Part shown: one piece after another, positions 1 to 9,881 of the stretch
Numbering within the stretch: position 1 is the first letter of the stretch
Layout: each line of letters opens with the position of its first letter
Source: Acidiflorens sp963847715
GTDB lineage: Bacteria > Acidobacteriota > Terriglobia > Terriglobales > Acidobacteriaceae
DNA length: 64,000 nucleotides
Direction of reading: 5' to 3'
NCBI GenBank assembly: GCA_963847715.1
Contig: CAWKAZ010000001.1
Coordinates: forward strand, 124,001 to 188,000
The notes under the pieces: model-generated
What the model was told of the DNA's origin: nothing
What the model saw: only the letters and a program-made list of their open reading frames with translations
The model's database searches: none
Translations under genes and position numbers: made by a program

Positions 1-1238
1 GTCAACCCGGTCGAGGGCAGCGTACCTTGCTGCACCAGCGCGTTGCGCGTGAGGTAGCTGTCTTGCGAAGCGCGCAGGAACCACTGCGACTTCGAGGATT
101 GTGCCCAGTCAAAACGCGCCGAACTGATGTAATCGCGAAACGGAATCGGAACGTTCGCGGGCACCGTAATCGACGGAACTCCGCTGATTAAGCCATCGGC
201 AGCCAACTGCGCCAGCGCATTAAATTGGGCCGTACTGGCTGGGCTATAAGCAATGCTCGCGTTTTCGTGAACGTGTTCAAACGAAGTGAAGACCCACACT
301 TTGTTCTTGGCGACCGGTCCGCCCAAAGTCGCAACATAATTCTGGCGCGAAAACGGCTGCTTCGGATTGGGAGCCGGATTCTCAATCGGGAAACGCGCGT
401 TCAGCGACGCCGCGCGCTCATAAAAAGCGCCGTCTCCATGCCACTCGTTCGTGCCGTGTTTGGTCGTGATGACTACCGACCCCGCGGTCGTCCAACCCGT
501 GTCCGCGTCCTCGTTCGATGTTCGTACGGCAAATTCCTGGATGCCATCGGGGGAGAAGTTTTGCAGAAAGCCGCCAATCCAGTCATCGGAATTGTCGGCG
601 CCGTCAACCGACAATTCATTGTTCAGGCCCGAACTTCCGCCCGTGGAAACAGCCGTGATCCGCGCCTTGGTCGGATCGGACGGCTCTACCGGCTCAGTTC
701 CTGGCACCAGGTAGGCGATGTTCGCAAAGCTGCGAGCCGGCAATGGAAGCGTCTCCAGATCGTGCCGGCTGACCACTCCTCCCCGCACTGCGCTCGCCGT
801 ATCAATCGGTTCGGTAGTGATAGAAGATGCGTTCCCTTCCACGCCGACCGTCTCGTGTTTGGTCTCCGGTTTCATGGACACGTTGACATCCCGCACCACA
901 CTGACCGCAACTTCGACATCTGCCGAAGCCTCAGCAAAGCCCTTGGCAGTAACGACAACGTGGTAGGCTCCGGGCAAGAGACCCTCAATGCGAAACTCTC
1001 CGCGCTCATTCGCTACCGTTTCGCGGCTGATGGACGACCCGCTTGACTGAACCGTCACCTCGGCGCCCGCAACGCGTGCGCCGCTAGTGTCCTGCACCTC
1101 TCCGCGGAGCGTGCCGTTTGGGTTCTGCGCCTGCACGGGTAACGATTGCATGATGAACATCGCGGCGAAAATCGGAAGAATGAAAGCGCAGCACACAAAA
1201 TTTGATCTGCGGATCGCAGATAATTGTGGGGCGAGCAT
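1..1238 (-). CDS. TonB-dependent receptor, Oar-like, N-terminal part (cut by window edge)
   Basis: I translated this reading frame by hand. It is open from an ATG at 1238 to the window edge, giving about 412 residues; the C-terminal barrel lies outside. A hydrophobic signal segment ends near 'PVQAQ' (about residue 37). Next comes a carboxypeptidase-regulatory-like fold ('NGTLRGEVQDTSGARVAGAEV', with 'GEFRIEGLLPGAYHVVV' following), then a plug-like region ('LSVDGADNSDDW', 'SPDGIQEFAVRTS', 'AGSVVITTKHGTNEWHG') and the start of the barrel ('NYVATLGGPV'). This order is typical of the large Oar/TonB receptors expanded in Acidobacteriota, which import or bind large substrates across the outer membrane. 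The substrate cannot be read from the sequence. The long forward open frames in this stretch are antisense shadows. A palindrome lies about 110 bases upstream of the start. Confidence 0.88.
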   Translation of the reverse strand, partial: MLAPQLSAIRRSNFVCCAFILPIFAAMFIMQSLPVQAQNPNGTLRGEVQDTSGARVAGAEVTVQSSGSSISRETVANERGEFRIEGLLPGAYHVVVTAKGFAEASADVEVAVSVVRDVNVSMKPETKHETVGVEGNASSITTEPIDTASAVRGGVVSRHDLETLPLPARSFANIAYLVPGTEPVEPSDPTKARITAVSTGGSSGLNNELSVDGADNSDDWIGGFLQNFSPDGIQEFAVRTSNEDADTGWTTAGSVVITTKHGTNEWHGDGAFYERAASLNARFPIENPAPNPKQPFSRQNYVATLGGPVAKNKVWVFTSFEHVHENASIAYSPASTAQFNALAQLAADGLISGVPSITVPANVPIPFRDYISSARFDWAQSSKSQWFLRASQDSYLTRNALVQQGTLPSTGL

Positions 1239-1350
1239 CTAGAAACCGTCCAAGAACCAAGGGATTGCCGCTGTCAAGACTTGCTACGGGAAAGCGCCCG
1301 CGCGGCGAAGCGGACTAGCTCAATCAGAGTACTGGGACGGGATTACCTAC

Positions 1351-1367
1351 TACCAGACCTAGTGGTA
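1351..1367. promoter_or_regulatory. inverted repeat TACCA-N7-TGGTA, candidate operator
   Basis: A perfect 5-bp inverted repeat with a 7-base spacer lies in the 163-bp gap between the M56 peptidase and the TonB receptor, both on the minus strand. It sits about 110 bases upstream of the receptor start. BlaI/MecI repressors bind TAC-rich dyads, and a blaI homolog lies 1 kb away, so a BlaI operator for the receptor is plausible. The half-site is short and the assignment is an inference. Confidence 0.35.
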
Positions 1368-1401
1368 ACCATGGGTATTGAGGGGATTAACGGAGAGTTA
1401 T

Positions 1402-2337
1402 CTAGCGGACAAGCCACTCGGTGGCTTCGTGCGTGAGGGCTAAAACCGGGCCGTATGTGGCCACGATACCAAATAACGTAGCCAACAAAGGAACCACAAC
1501 CAGCCATGGACCCACTCTGCCCTGTTCTGCTTTACCAACCTTATCCCAAGCCAGCAAGCGAGTGACGCGGGCACTGATGGAGCCGGTGACAAATCCCACA
1601 GTGCAAACCGGAGGGACATCGACGGGAACAAGACGTGAGAGTTTGACCAGAGCAGCCGCAAGATCGACCGCATCGTCGACCTTTGATACTGCTGCGTCAT
1701 CGGCAGCGATTTCGGCCGCCTGCGACCACGCGCTCTCCAGTTGAGACATTCCGGGGAAAGGACAAAAGCGGAAGATGAGTTTCCTTAAGTTGTCGCGCGA
1801 CTGCATGTGGGCAAGTTCGTGCTTGAGTGCGATCTGCAATTCCTCTTCGGTTAGAAGAGAGACAGTCGACTTCGAAACCAGCACTCTGGGCTGACGAACC
1901 CCCACCAGCGTCAGTGGAGGAGCATCGCGCCGCGCTTGCAACGTCACCGTCGGTAGTCCTGCATCCAGTGGGTGCGCGCCGCGCAGCCAGCCGTTTACCA
2001 CGCGCGTCGTCCTCATCTGAGCGGAAATCACGTTGATACATCCGCTTGCGATCAGCAGGAGGGCACAGATTCCCAGAGCGAGCGGCATGGCACCCATACC
2101 TTCGTCGGCTGAACGGGGCTCTAGCAGCTGAAATGAGGGCACAACGAACGCGAATGTAATGAAAACCGAGGCCAGGAAGGGGAAGACGCGCAATCCGAAG
2201 AACAAATTTGCGAATCCGCGTTCGGTGGCTCGCAAGATTTTCAGAGCGCGCCATGCTACTGCCACTAGCGTCGACAGTAGACAGTAGAGCAAAACGAAAA
2301 AGGCAAGCGAGACGGCGATGCCACGGAGAGCGAACAC
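1402..2337 (-). CDS. M56-family membrane metallopeptidase (BlaR1-like, no sensor domain)
   Basis: This is a 311-residue membrane protein with a GTG start at 2337. Two hydrophobic segments open the protein ('GIAVSLAFFVLLYCLLSTLVA', then 'VFPFLASVFITFAFVVPSF'), with another at about 85-105 and one near the C-terminus. The M56 zinc-protease motif HELAH is clear in 'ALKHELAHMQSRDNL', followed by 'EIAADDAAV'. BlaR1 proteins carry this protease plus an extracellular penicillin-binding sensor; here the protein ends after the last membrane segment, so the sensor is missing and the trigger is unknown. The start codon shares one base with the stop of the upstream blaI-like gene (TAGTG), so the two are translationally coupled. 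By analogy it inactivates that repressor on a membrane signal. Confidence 0.85.
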   Translation of the reverse strand: MFALRGIAVSLAFFVLLYCLLSTLVAVAWRALKILRATERGFANLFFGLRVFPFLASVFITFAFVVPSFQLLEPRSADEGMGAMPLALGICALLLIASGCINVISAQMRTTRVVNGWLRGAHPLDAGLPTVTLQARRDAPPLTLVGVRQPRVLVSKSTVSLLTEEELQIALKHELAHMQSRDNLRKLIFRFCPFPGMSQLESAWSQAAEIAADDAAVSKVDDAVDLAAALVKLSRLVPVDVPPVCTVGFVTGSISARVTRLLAWDKVGKAEQGRVGPWLVVVPLLATLFGIVATYGPVLALTHEATEWLVR

Positions 2338-2780
2338 TAGCGTTGCTCCTTGCCGTTGGCGGTTTTGCTTTTCAGCTCGCGGCGTTTCTGCTCGACCAGA
2401 AGCTGCAGCTCGTCGAGCAATTGAGCGTCATGAGAACTGAGCGCTTCCACCAGATACGAGAGAGGCAATGAAGAAGTGTCGCCGGATCCTAACAATTGCC
2501 GGATGCCATCCAACGCCGCGGTTCGCTGCAGTTCTTCCGGAGACTGACGCGGCGTGTAGCGAAACGCCCGGCCTTCGGCGATGCGGTCGAGCAGTCCTTT
2601 CTTGTAGAGCCGATCCACCGTAGTCATCACGGTGGTATAGGCCTGCCGGATCGTGCCGTCCGCAATCAACTCGCGAACCGTGGCACTCCCCCGTTGCCAG
2701 AGTTCCTCCAGCAACTGCTGCTCGAAGGGACCAAGCAGCGGCCGCGAACTTGACCCGAAAACTGAGAACGATTTCGTCAT
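2337..2780 (-). CDS. BlaI/MecI/CopY-family transcriptional repressor
   Basis: The product is 147 residues. The winged-helix region 'LLGPFEQQLLEELWQRGSAT' through 'AYTTVMTTVDRLYKKGLLDR' and 'GRAFRYTPRQSPEE' matches the BlaI DNA-binding domain, and the C-terminal helices fit its dimerisation and cleavage part. I chose the ATG at 2780 (MTKSFS). A longer frame reaching 2924 adds 48 residues unlike the family. The gene runs directly into the M56 peptidase gene with a one-base overlap, the standard two-gene arrangement in which the protease relieves repression. Its targets are not known; candidates are its own promoter (dyad at 2885-2900) and the TonB receptor downstream. Confidence 0.9.
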   Translation of the reverse strand: MTKSFSVFGSSSRPLLGPFEQQLLEELWQRGSATVRELIADGTIRQAYTTVMTTVDRLYKKGLLDRIAEGRAFRYTPRQSPEELQRTAALDGIRQLLGSGDTSSLPLSYLVEALSSHDAQLLDELQLLVEQKRRELKSKTANGKEQR

Positions 2781-2884
2781 TATGCGCGGACGCGGCGGCG
2801 TCCGCTGGAAGAGAATACCATCGGGAGGGCGCGCCCGCATCCCCCAAATGGGCCAGAAAAGGGGTGAGCTAAAACCGCAGAACA

Positions 2885-2900
2885 TTACACAATCGTGCAA
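2885..2900. promoter_or_regulatory. imperfect dyad TTACAC-N4-GTGCAA upstream of blaI-like gene
   Basis: TTACAC and GTGCAA are inverted repeats with one mismatch, spaced by 4 bases, about 105 bases upstream of the chosen blaI start. The TACA-like half-sites resemble BlaI-class operators, so autoregulation is plausible. The dyad is imperfect and no promoter boxes were assigned. Confidence 0.35.
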
Positions 2901-2992
2901 AATCGCCGGTCGCCCCATAGCCAATTGATCAACCTAGGCTTGTCTGGGCTGGCAGTCGATAATTTCTTCCACTGTTTGTATGTGAATCCGGG

Positions 2993-4417
2993 CTACCGCG
3001 TGGCCGCGGCCGGCAGAATTTCTTCTACATCGACTTTCGTCGGGTACTTGCCCGTATAGCAGGCCGTGCAATAACTGGTCTTCTCGCCTTCTGCGCACGC
3101 CTTCTTGAGACCTTCGAGCGAAAGATAGGCCAGCGAGTCGGCGACGATATATTCGCGAATTTCCTCGATCGACTTGTTGGCTCCGATCAGTTCTTTCTTG
3201 GAAGGCGTATCCACTCCATAAAAACACGGCGAGATGGTCGGCGGACAGGAAATCCGCATATGCACTTCTTTCGCGCCTGCGCTGCGGATCATGCGGACGA
3301 TCTTCTTGCTGGTCGTGCCGCGCACGATCGAGTCATCGATGAGAATGACGCGTTTGCCTTCCAGAAGACTGCGCACTGCGTTCAGCTTCAGCTTCACCCC
3401 GAAGTCGCGCACCGATTGTTGCGGCTCAATAAACGTGCGACCAATGTAGTGGTTGCGAATCAGCGCCAGGCGAAACGGGATGCCGCTTTCGGCCGCATAT
3501 CCGATGGCTGCGGTATTGCCGGAGTCAGGAACCGGGACGACGATATCGGCATCCACCGGAGCCTCGCGCGCCAACTGGCGGCCCATAGCGTCGCGGCTCT
3601 GATCGACGGAACGGCCAAACACCAGGCTGTCAGGACGAGCAAAATAAACGTGCTCAAAAATGCAGCTCGATTGGGCCGGAGACGGTGAATAAAAGCGCGA
3701 ACTGATTCCTTCCGGGCCGACAATTACCAACTCACCTGGCTTGACGTCGCGCTCGTAGGTTGCGCCGATCAAGTCAAAAGCGCAGGTTTCCGACGCAAAC
3801 ACGATCGTGTCTTTTTTCTCGCTTGTTAGCGCCGGAATACGCCCCATGGCCAGTGGGCGAAATCCCCGTGGATCGCGCGCGGCAAAGACCCGGTCCCGGC
3901 TCAGCATGACCAGAGAAAAGGCGCCTTCCACGCGTCGCAGCGCGTCGGCGATAGCGTCCGGCAGAGTCTGCTCCCGGGAGAGGGCGATCAGGTGAACCAG
4001 CACCTCTGTATCGCTATTGGTCTGAAAAATCGATCCCTGCCCCTCGAGCTTCGCGCGTATCGCCTGCGCATTCACCAGGTTGCCATTGTGGGCAATCGAG
4101 ATCATGCCCTTGTTGGACTGCACCATGATGGGCTGCGCGTTCAGCAAGGCGGAATCACCGGCCGTCGAATAGCGCGTGTGCCCGATGGCCAGAACGCCAC
4201 GAAGAGACGCGAGCACGTCGTGGCCAAAAATATCCGCGACCAGCCCCATGGATTTGTGTTGCCGTAGACGCTCGCCATCGGACGTGACGATCCCCGCCGA
4301 TTCCTGTCCACGATGTTGCAAGGCATGCAGGCCGAGGTAGGCAAGCTTCTCCGCCTCGGGGTGCGCGTGGATCGCCACCACGCCGCACTCATCACGAAAT
4401 TTGTCGGGAGTCAGCAT
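2993..4417 (-). CDS. purF: amidophosphoribosyltransferase
   Basis: PurF carries out the first committed step of purine synthesis, turning PRPP and glutamine into 5-phosphoribosylamine in the cytosol. The 474-residue product has the usual length. Cys11 in 'DECGVVAIHAH' is the N-terminal nucleophile after a 10-residue propeptide. The glutaminase half carries 'LQHRGQESAGI' and 'GHTRYSTAG'. The phosphoribosyltransferase half carries the PRPP loop 'ILIDDSIVRGTTS'. Cysteines in 'ISCPPTISPCFYG' and 'SYCTACYTGKYPT' match the 4Fe-4S ligands of the Bacillus-type enzyme. The gene follows purL by 61 bases on the same strand. Its ATG lies inside a heptamer repeat array (4411-4443), an odd setting for a start codon. 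Confidence 0.97.
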   Translation of the reverse strand: MLTPDKFRDECGVVAIHAHPEAEKLAYLGLHALQHRGQESAGIVTSDGERLRQHKSMGLVADIFGHDVLASLRGVLAIGHTRYSTAGDSALLNAQPIMVQSNKGMISIAHNGNLVNAQAIRAKLEGQGSIFQTNSDTEVLVHLIALSREQTLPDAIADALRRVEGAFSLVMLSRDRVFAARDPRGFRPLAMGRIPALTSEKKDTIVFASETCAFDLIGATYERDVKPGELVIVGPEGISSRFYSPSPAQSSCIFEHVYFARPDSLVFGRSVDQSRDAMGRQLAREAPVDADIVVPVPDSGNTAAIGYAAESGIPFRLALIRNHYIGRTFIEPQQSVRDFGVKLKLNAVRSLLEGKRVILIDDSIVRGTTSKKIVRMIRSAGAKEVHMRISCPPTISPCFYGVDTPSKKELIGANKSIEEIREYIVADSLAYLSLEGLKKACAEGEKTSYCTACYTGKYPTKVDVEEILPAAATR

Positions 4418-4443
4418 TTAGCACTTAGCCTTTAGCACTTACC
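4411..4443. repeat. heptamer array (words TTAGCAC / TTAGCCT), overlaps purF start
   Basis: Read on the plus strand the words are TCAGCAT, TTAGCAC, TTAGCCT, TTAGCAC, TTA, an exact 7-base period. It fills half of the purL-purF gap and includes the first codons of purF. The same words appear at 53466-53492 at the end of plsX. Confidence 0.75.
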
Positions 4444-4478
4444 TTGCTCGCCTTGGACTGGCGTATCGCGCAACTCCC

Positions 4479-6824
<2,346 letters not shown>

Positions 6825-6923
6825 CGGGAATCTTTATTGTCGCATCCCAGCCCCCTTTACGCATGTCGAATTCGTGAATGACTTCGATAAGAAATGCTCG
6901 CTGCGCCATCTATACTGGCGCAG

Positions 6924-8816
6924 ATGAAATCCGTCATTGTCGGTACCGCCGGACACATTGATCATGGCAAAACATCGCTCGTCAAAGCCCTGACTGGCAT
7001 CGACGCCGACCGCCTGGAAGAAGAAAAACGCCGCGGCATCACCATCGACATCGGGTTCGCTAATTTTGACCTTCCCGCTCCCGACGGCAGCACCATTCGC
7101 GTGGGATTTGTCGATGTCCCTGGTCACGAGCGTTTTGTCCGCAACATGCTGGCGGGTGTGGGAGGCATTGACCTCGTCGTGCTGGTCATCGCCGCTGACG
7201 AGGGCATCAAACCGCAAACCCGAGAACACTTCGACATCTGCCGCCTGCTGGCCATCCGCCGCGGCATTACCGTGCTCACGAAGTCCGACGCCGTCGATGA
7301 GGAGACGCTCGAGGTTGTGCGCCTAGAAGTGGAAGACTACCTCCGAGGATCGTTTCTCGACGCTGCCCAATCGCCAATCGTCGCTGTGAGTTCACTGACC
7401 GGAGCCGGTCTCGGCGAACTGAAATCTGCGCTCGCGCAAGTTGCCTTCGAAGTTGCCGCGAAAAATTCGGCACCGCTGGCTCGGCTGCCCATCGACCGCG
7501 TTTTCAGCATGAAAGGCTTCGGCACAGTTGTGACCGGCACGCTCGTCGCCGGTACGATCCGAAAGGAAGAAGAACTGGAAGTGTTTCCCGCTGGACGAAC
7601 GACCCGCGTTCGCGGTATGCAGGTTCATGGCTCGACCGCAGAATCCGCCGCCGCCGGACAACGCACCGCGCTGAACCTCGCCGGATTATCCACCGAAGAC
7701 TTAGCCCGCGGCATGACCCTCGCCACAGCGGGAGTATTCCATTCAACTTCGCGACTTGATGCGCTGCTCTCGCTCCTCCCGTCCGCGAAGCCGCTCAAGG
7801 ATGGCGCACGCGTACACTTTCACGCCTACACTTCGGAAACGATTGCTGAAGTCCGCCTGCACGGCAAGAAGCAACTCAAACCCGGCGACGAAGCGTACGG
7901 GCAGTTGCGACTCGCCGATCCCGTGCTTTTGCTCCCCGGCGATCGCTTCATCGTCCGGCAGTTTTCGCCGGTCGTGACCATCGGCGGCGGCGTTGTGCTC
8001 GATGCCTCTCCTCCTCGTCGCAAAACAAAACCGGACGAGACCATCGCCTTTCTCGAAATCATGCGCAGCGGCTCTCCACAACAAATGCTGGCCGCTCGCG
8101 TCGTTCGGCGAGGAAGTGCCGGCTTGCTCCTCAACGAGGTTCCTGCGGAAATGAACATTCGCCGGGGAGATGCCGCCAAGCTGGCCGCTCAGGCCGGATT
8201 AATCTGGTGCGATCCGGTACTGGTTGCGCCAGCAGCATTCGCGGAGGCGAAAGCGCAAGTTCTTGAAGCTCTGAGGAAGTTCCATCAATCGAATCCCCTC
8301 GTGGCAGGGATGAGTAAAGAAGAGCTGCGCGAGCAAATCAGCCTCAGCCCTGCGGTCTTTGACGGCGTGGTGGCCAAACTGGCCGCGGAGAAAATGGTGG
8401 AAGTTGCCGGCGAGCTCGCTCATCTGCCCGGGCGCGGCGTGATGATGAAGGACGAAGAGACCGAATCCAAGAAGACGATTGAGCAGGCCTTCGCAGCGGC
8501 CGGCCTGAAGGTGCCTTCGCTGAAAGAAGTTCTGGCCAGTCTCACGGTAGACAAGATACGCGCCCAAAAAATTGTTACGCTGCTTCTGCGCGACAGAGTC
8601 CTCATCAAGATCTCTGAGGACCTCGTCTTCCATCAAAGCGCGCTCGCGGACCTGCGCCAGAGGATCACGGCGCTCAAAGCAACCACGCCGAAGATTGACG
8701 TCGCCCGCTTCAAAGACCTGACCGGAGTCAGCCGCAAGTATGCGATTCCCCTGCTCGAATACCTGGATCGCGCACGGGTCACTCGGCGTGTAGGGGATGA
8801 ACGGATAATACTGTAG
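6924..8816 (+). CDS. selB: selenocysteine-specific elongation factor
   Basis: SelB is the GTPase that brings Sec-tRNA to UGA codons followed by a SECIS hairpin. The 630-residue product has the G1 motif 'GTAGHIDHGKTSLVKALTG', 'RRGITIDIGFA', 'DVPGHERFVRNML' (G3) and 'LTKSDAVD' (G4). EF-Tu-like beta-barrel domains follow ('RLPIDRVFSMKGFGTVVTGT'), and the C-terminal 200 residues look like the winged-helix SECIS-binding domains ('MSKEELREQISLSPAVFDGVV', 'LTGVSRKYAIPLLEYLDRA'). I chose the ATG at 6924 (MKSVIVGTAGH) because the family begins right at this strand; a longer frame starts at 6894. selA, selC and selD are not in the window. The gene ends 3 bases before the convergent AhpD-like gene. Confidence 0.94.
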   Translation: MKSVIVGTAGHIDHGKTSLVKALTGIDADRLEEEKRRGITIDIGFANFDLPAPDGSTIRVGFVDVPGHERFVRNMLAGVGGIDLVVLVIAADEGIKPQTREHFDICRLLAIRRGITVLTKSDAVDEETLEVVRLEVEDYLRGSFLDAAQSPIVAVSSLTGAGLGELKSALAQVAFEVAAKNSAPLARLPIDRVFSMKGFGTVVTGTLVAGTIRKEEELEVFPAGRTTRVRGMQVHGSTAESAAAGQRTALNLAGLSTEDLARGMTLATAGVFHSTSRLDALLSLLPSAKPLKDGARVHFHAYTSETIAEVRLHGKKQLKPGDEAYGQLRLADPVLLLPGDRFIVRQFSPVVTIGGGVVLDASPPRRKTKPDETIAFLEIMRSGSPQQMLAARVVRRGSAGLLLNEVPAEMNIRRGDAAKLAAQAGLIWCDPVLVAPAAFAEAKAQVLEALRKFHQSNPLVAGMSKEELREQISLSPAVFDGVVAKLAAEKMVEVAGELAHLPGRGVMMKDEETESKKTIEQAFAAAGLKVPSLKEVLASLTVDKIRAQKIVTLLLRDRVLIKISEDLVFHQSALADLRQRITALKATTPKIDVARFKDLTGVSRKYAIPLLEYLDRARVTRRVGDERIIL

Positions 8817-8819
8817 CTT

Positions 8820-9347
8820 CTAGATTTTCTCTTCTGGGAATTCCACTTCCAACGCCAGTGGCCCAGTCACCCGGTTAGTCAAGTTCGCCAGCCCAATCAA
8901 CATGTGCAGATCCACAATCTGCTCGTCGGAAAAGCTCCGTTTGAGTTCTGCAAAATCAGTATCCGTCGCTCCATCTGGCGTTCGAGTGAGCTTCTCAGCG
9001 TACCGCAGCGCAACCTGCTCGAGCGCGCTAAATCCGGAGTAGTGGCCCTCCTTCAGCCCCCTCATCTGCTCCGCCGTAATCCCCGCGCGCTTCGCACCCT
9101 GAATATGGTGCTGCGTGCAGTAATGGCACCCGTTGATCAGTGACACACGCAAATAAACCGCCTCATACATCTTGCGATCGAGCGAGCGTCCAACGCTGGC
9201 ATAGAACCCAAGAAAATTTCCGAGCATCGCCGGACGATGCGCCAGCGCCTTCTGGATATTGCCGGGCTTGCCCTTGAGCTTGCCGTCGTAGACTTCCTTC
9301 ACTTCCGGACTGGCCTGCGCCGGTTCGATCAGACTGATTCGTGCCAT
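8820..9347 (-). CDS. carboxymuconolactone decarboxylase / AhpD-family protein
   Basis: This 175-residue alpha-helical protein has the AhpD redox motif CxxC with a trailing histidine, 'NGCHYCTQHHIQGAK', at about residues 81-95. Members act as peroxidase partners or as decarboxylase-like enzymes; the motif favours a peroxidase-like, thiol-based role in the cytosol. The start at 9347 is fixed by a perfect GGAGG Shine-Dalgarno 5 bases upstream. An open frame continues far upstream (to 10199) but is only the antisense of the next genes. It is divergent from the GNAT gene, with 54 bases between the start codons. Confidence 0.88.
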   Translation of the reverse strand: MARISLIEPAQASPEVKEVYDGKLKGKPGNIQKALAHRPAMLGNFLGFYASVGRSLDRKMYEAVYLRVSLINGCHYCTQHHIQGAKRAGITAEQMRGLKEGHYSGFSALEQVALRYAEKLTRTPDGATDTDFAELKRSFSDEQIVDLHMLIGLANLTNRVTGPLALEVEFPEEKI

Positions 9348-9401
9348 GTGTCCTCCAAACGTCCCTCTATAATAACCGTAGGAATTTTTCTCTCGCTTCC
9401 C

Positions 9402-9881
9402 TTGCTGACTATTCGCCCCGCTACCATCGCCGACGCCGCCCTGATCAGACAAATGATCTGGGAGCTCGCCGACTTCGAGAAGCAACCCGATGACGTTCTG
9501 ACCACCGAGGCCGATATCGCGCGCGACGGTTTTGGCGCGAATCCTCAGTTCCGTGCGTTGATTGCCGAATGGCAGGGGCGGGCCGCGGGCTATGCGCTTT
9601 ATTTTGATTACTACTCCACTTGGCGCGGGCCAGGTTTTTATCTGGAAGACCTTTTTGTTCGTTCGGCTTTTCGCGGTCGTGGAATCGGCACCGCCCTTCT
9701 CGCCAACGTTGCCGCTGCAGCTGAACGCGAGAAAAGGGTCTTCCTTAAGTGGGAAGTGTTGCACTGGAACCAGCCCGCCATCGAAATGTACAAAGCGTTG
9801 GGTGGGGAATTTATGGACGAATGGCGAAGTGTTTTTCTGACCGGAGACGGCTTGCGAAAACTGGCGGAGAAATCGTTTTGA
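9402..9881 (+). CDS. GNAT-family N-acetyltransferase
   Basis: This protein of about 159 residues has the GNAT fold: 'LTIRPATIADAALIRQMIWEL' at the start, 'AAGYALYFDYYSTWRGPGFYL' (beta4), 'EDLFVRSAFRGRGIGTALL' (acetyl-CoA motif A) and 'WNQPAIEMYKALGGEFMDEW' (motif B). It resembles the diamine/thialysine acetyltransferase subgroup, but the substrate is unproven. The start is uncertain: TTG at 9402 begins exactly at the conserved first strand and no in-frame ATG lies close by. The stop codon overlaps the trmFO start (TTGA), so the two are likely co-transcribed. Confidence 0.82.
   Translation: MLTIRPATIADAALIRQMIWELADFEKQPDDVLTTEADIARDGFGANPQFRALIAEWQGRAAGYALYFDYYSTWRGPGFYLEDLFVRSAFRGRGIGTALLANVAAAAEREKRVFLKWEVLHWNQPAIEMYKALGGEFMDEWRSVFLTGDGLRKLAEKSF

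Noticed and set aside
225..1046. Long forward open frame of 273 codons
   Set aside because: It is antisense to the TonB receptor, whose minus-strand translation is rich in receptor motifs; the forward product looks arginine-rich and random.
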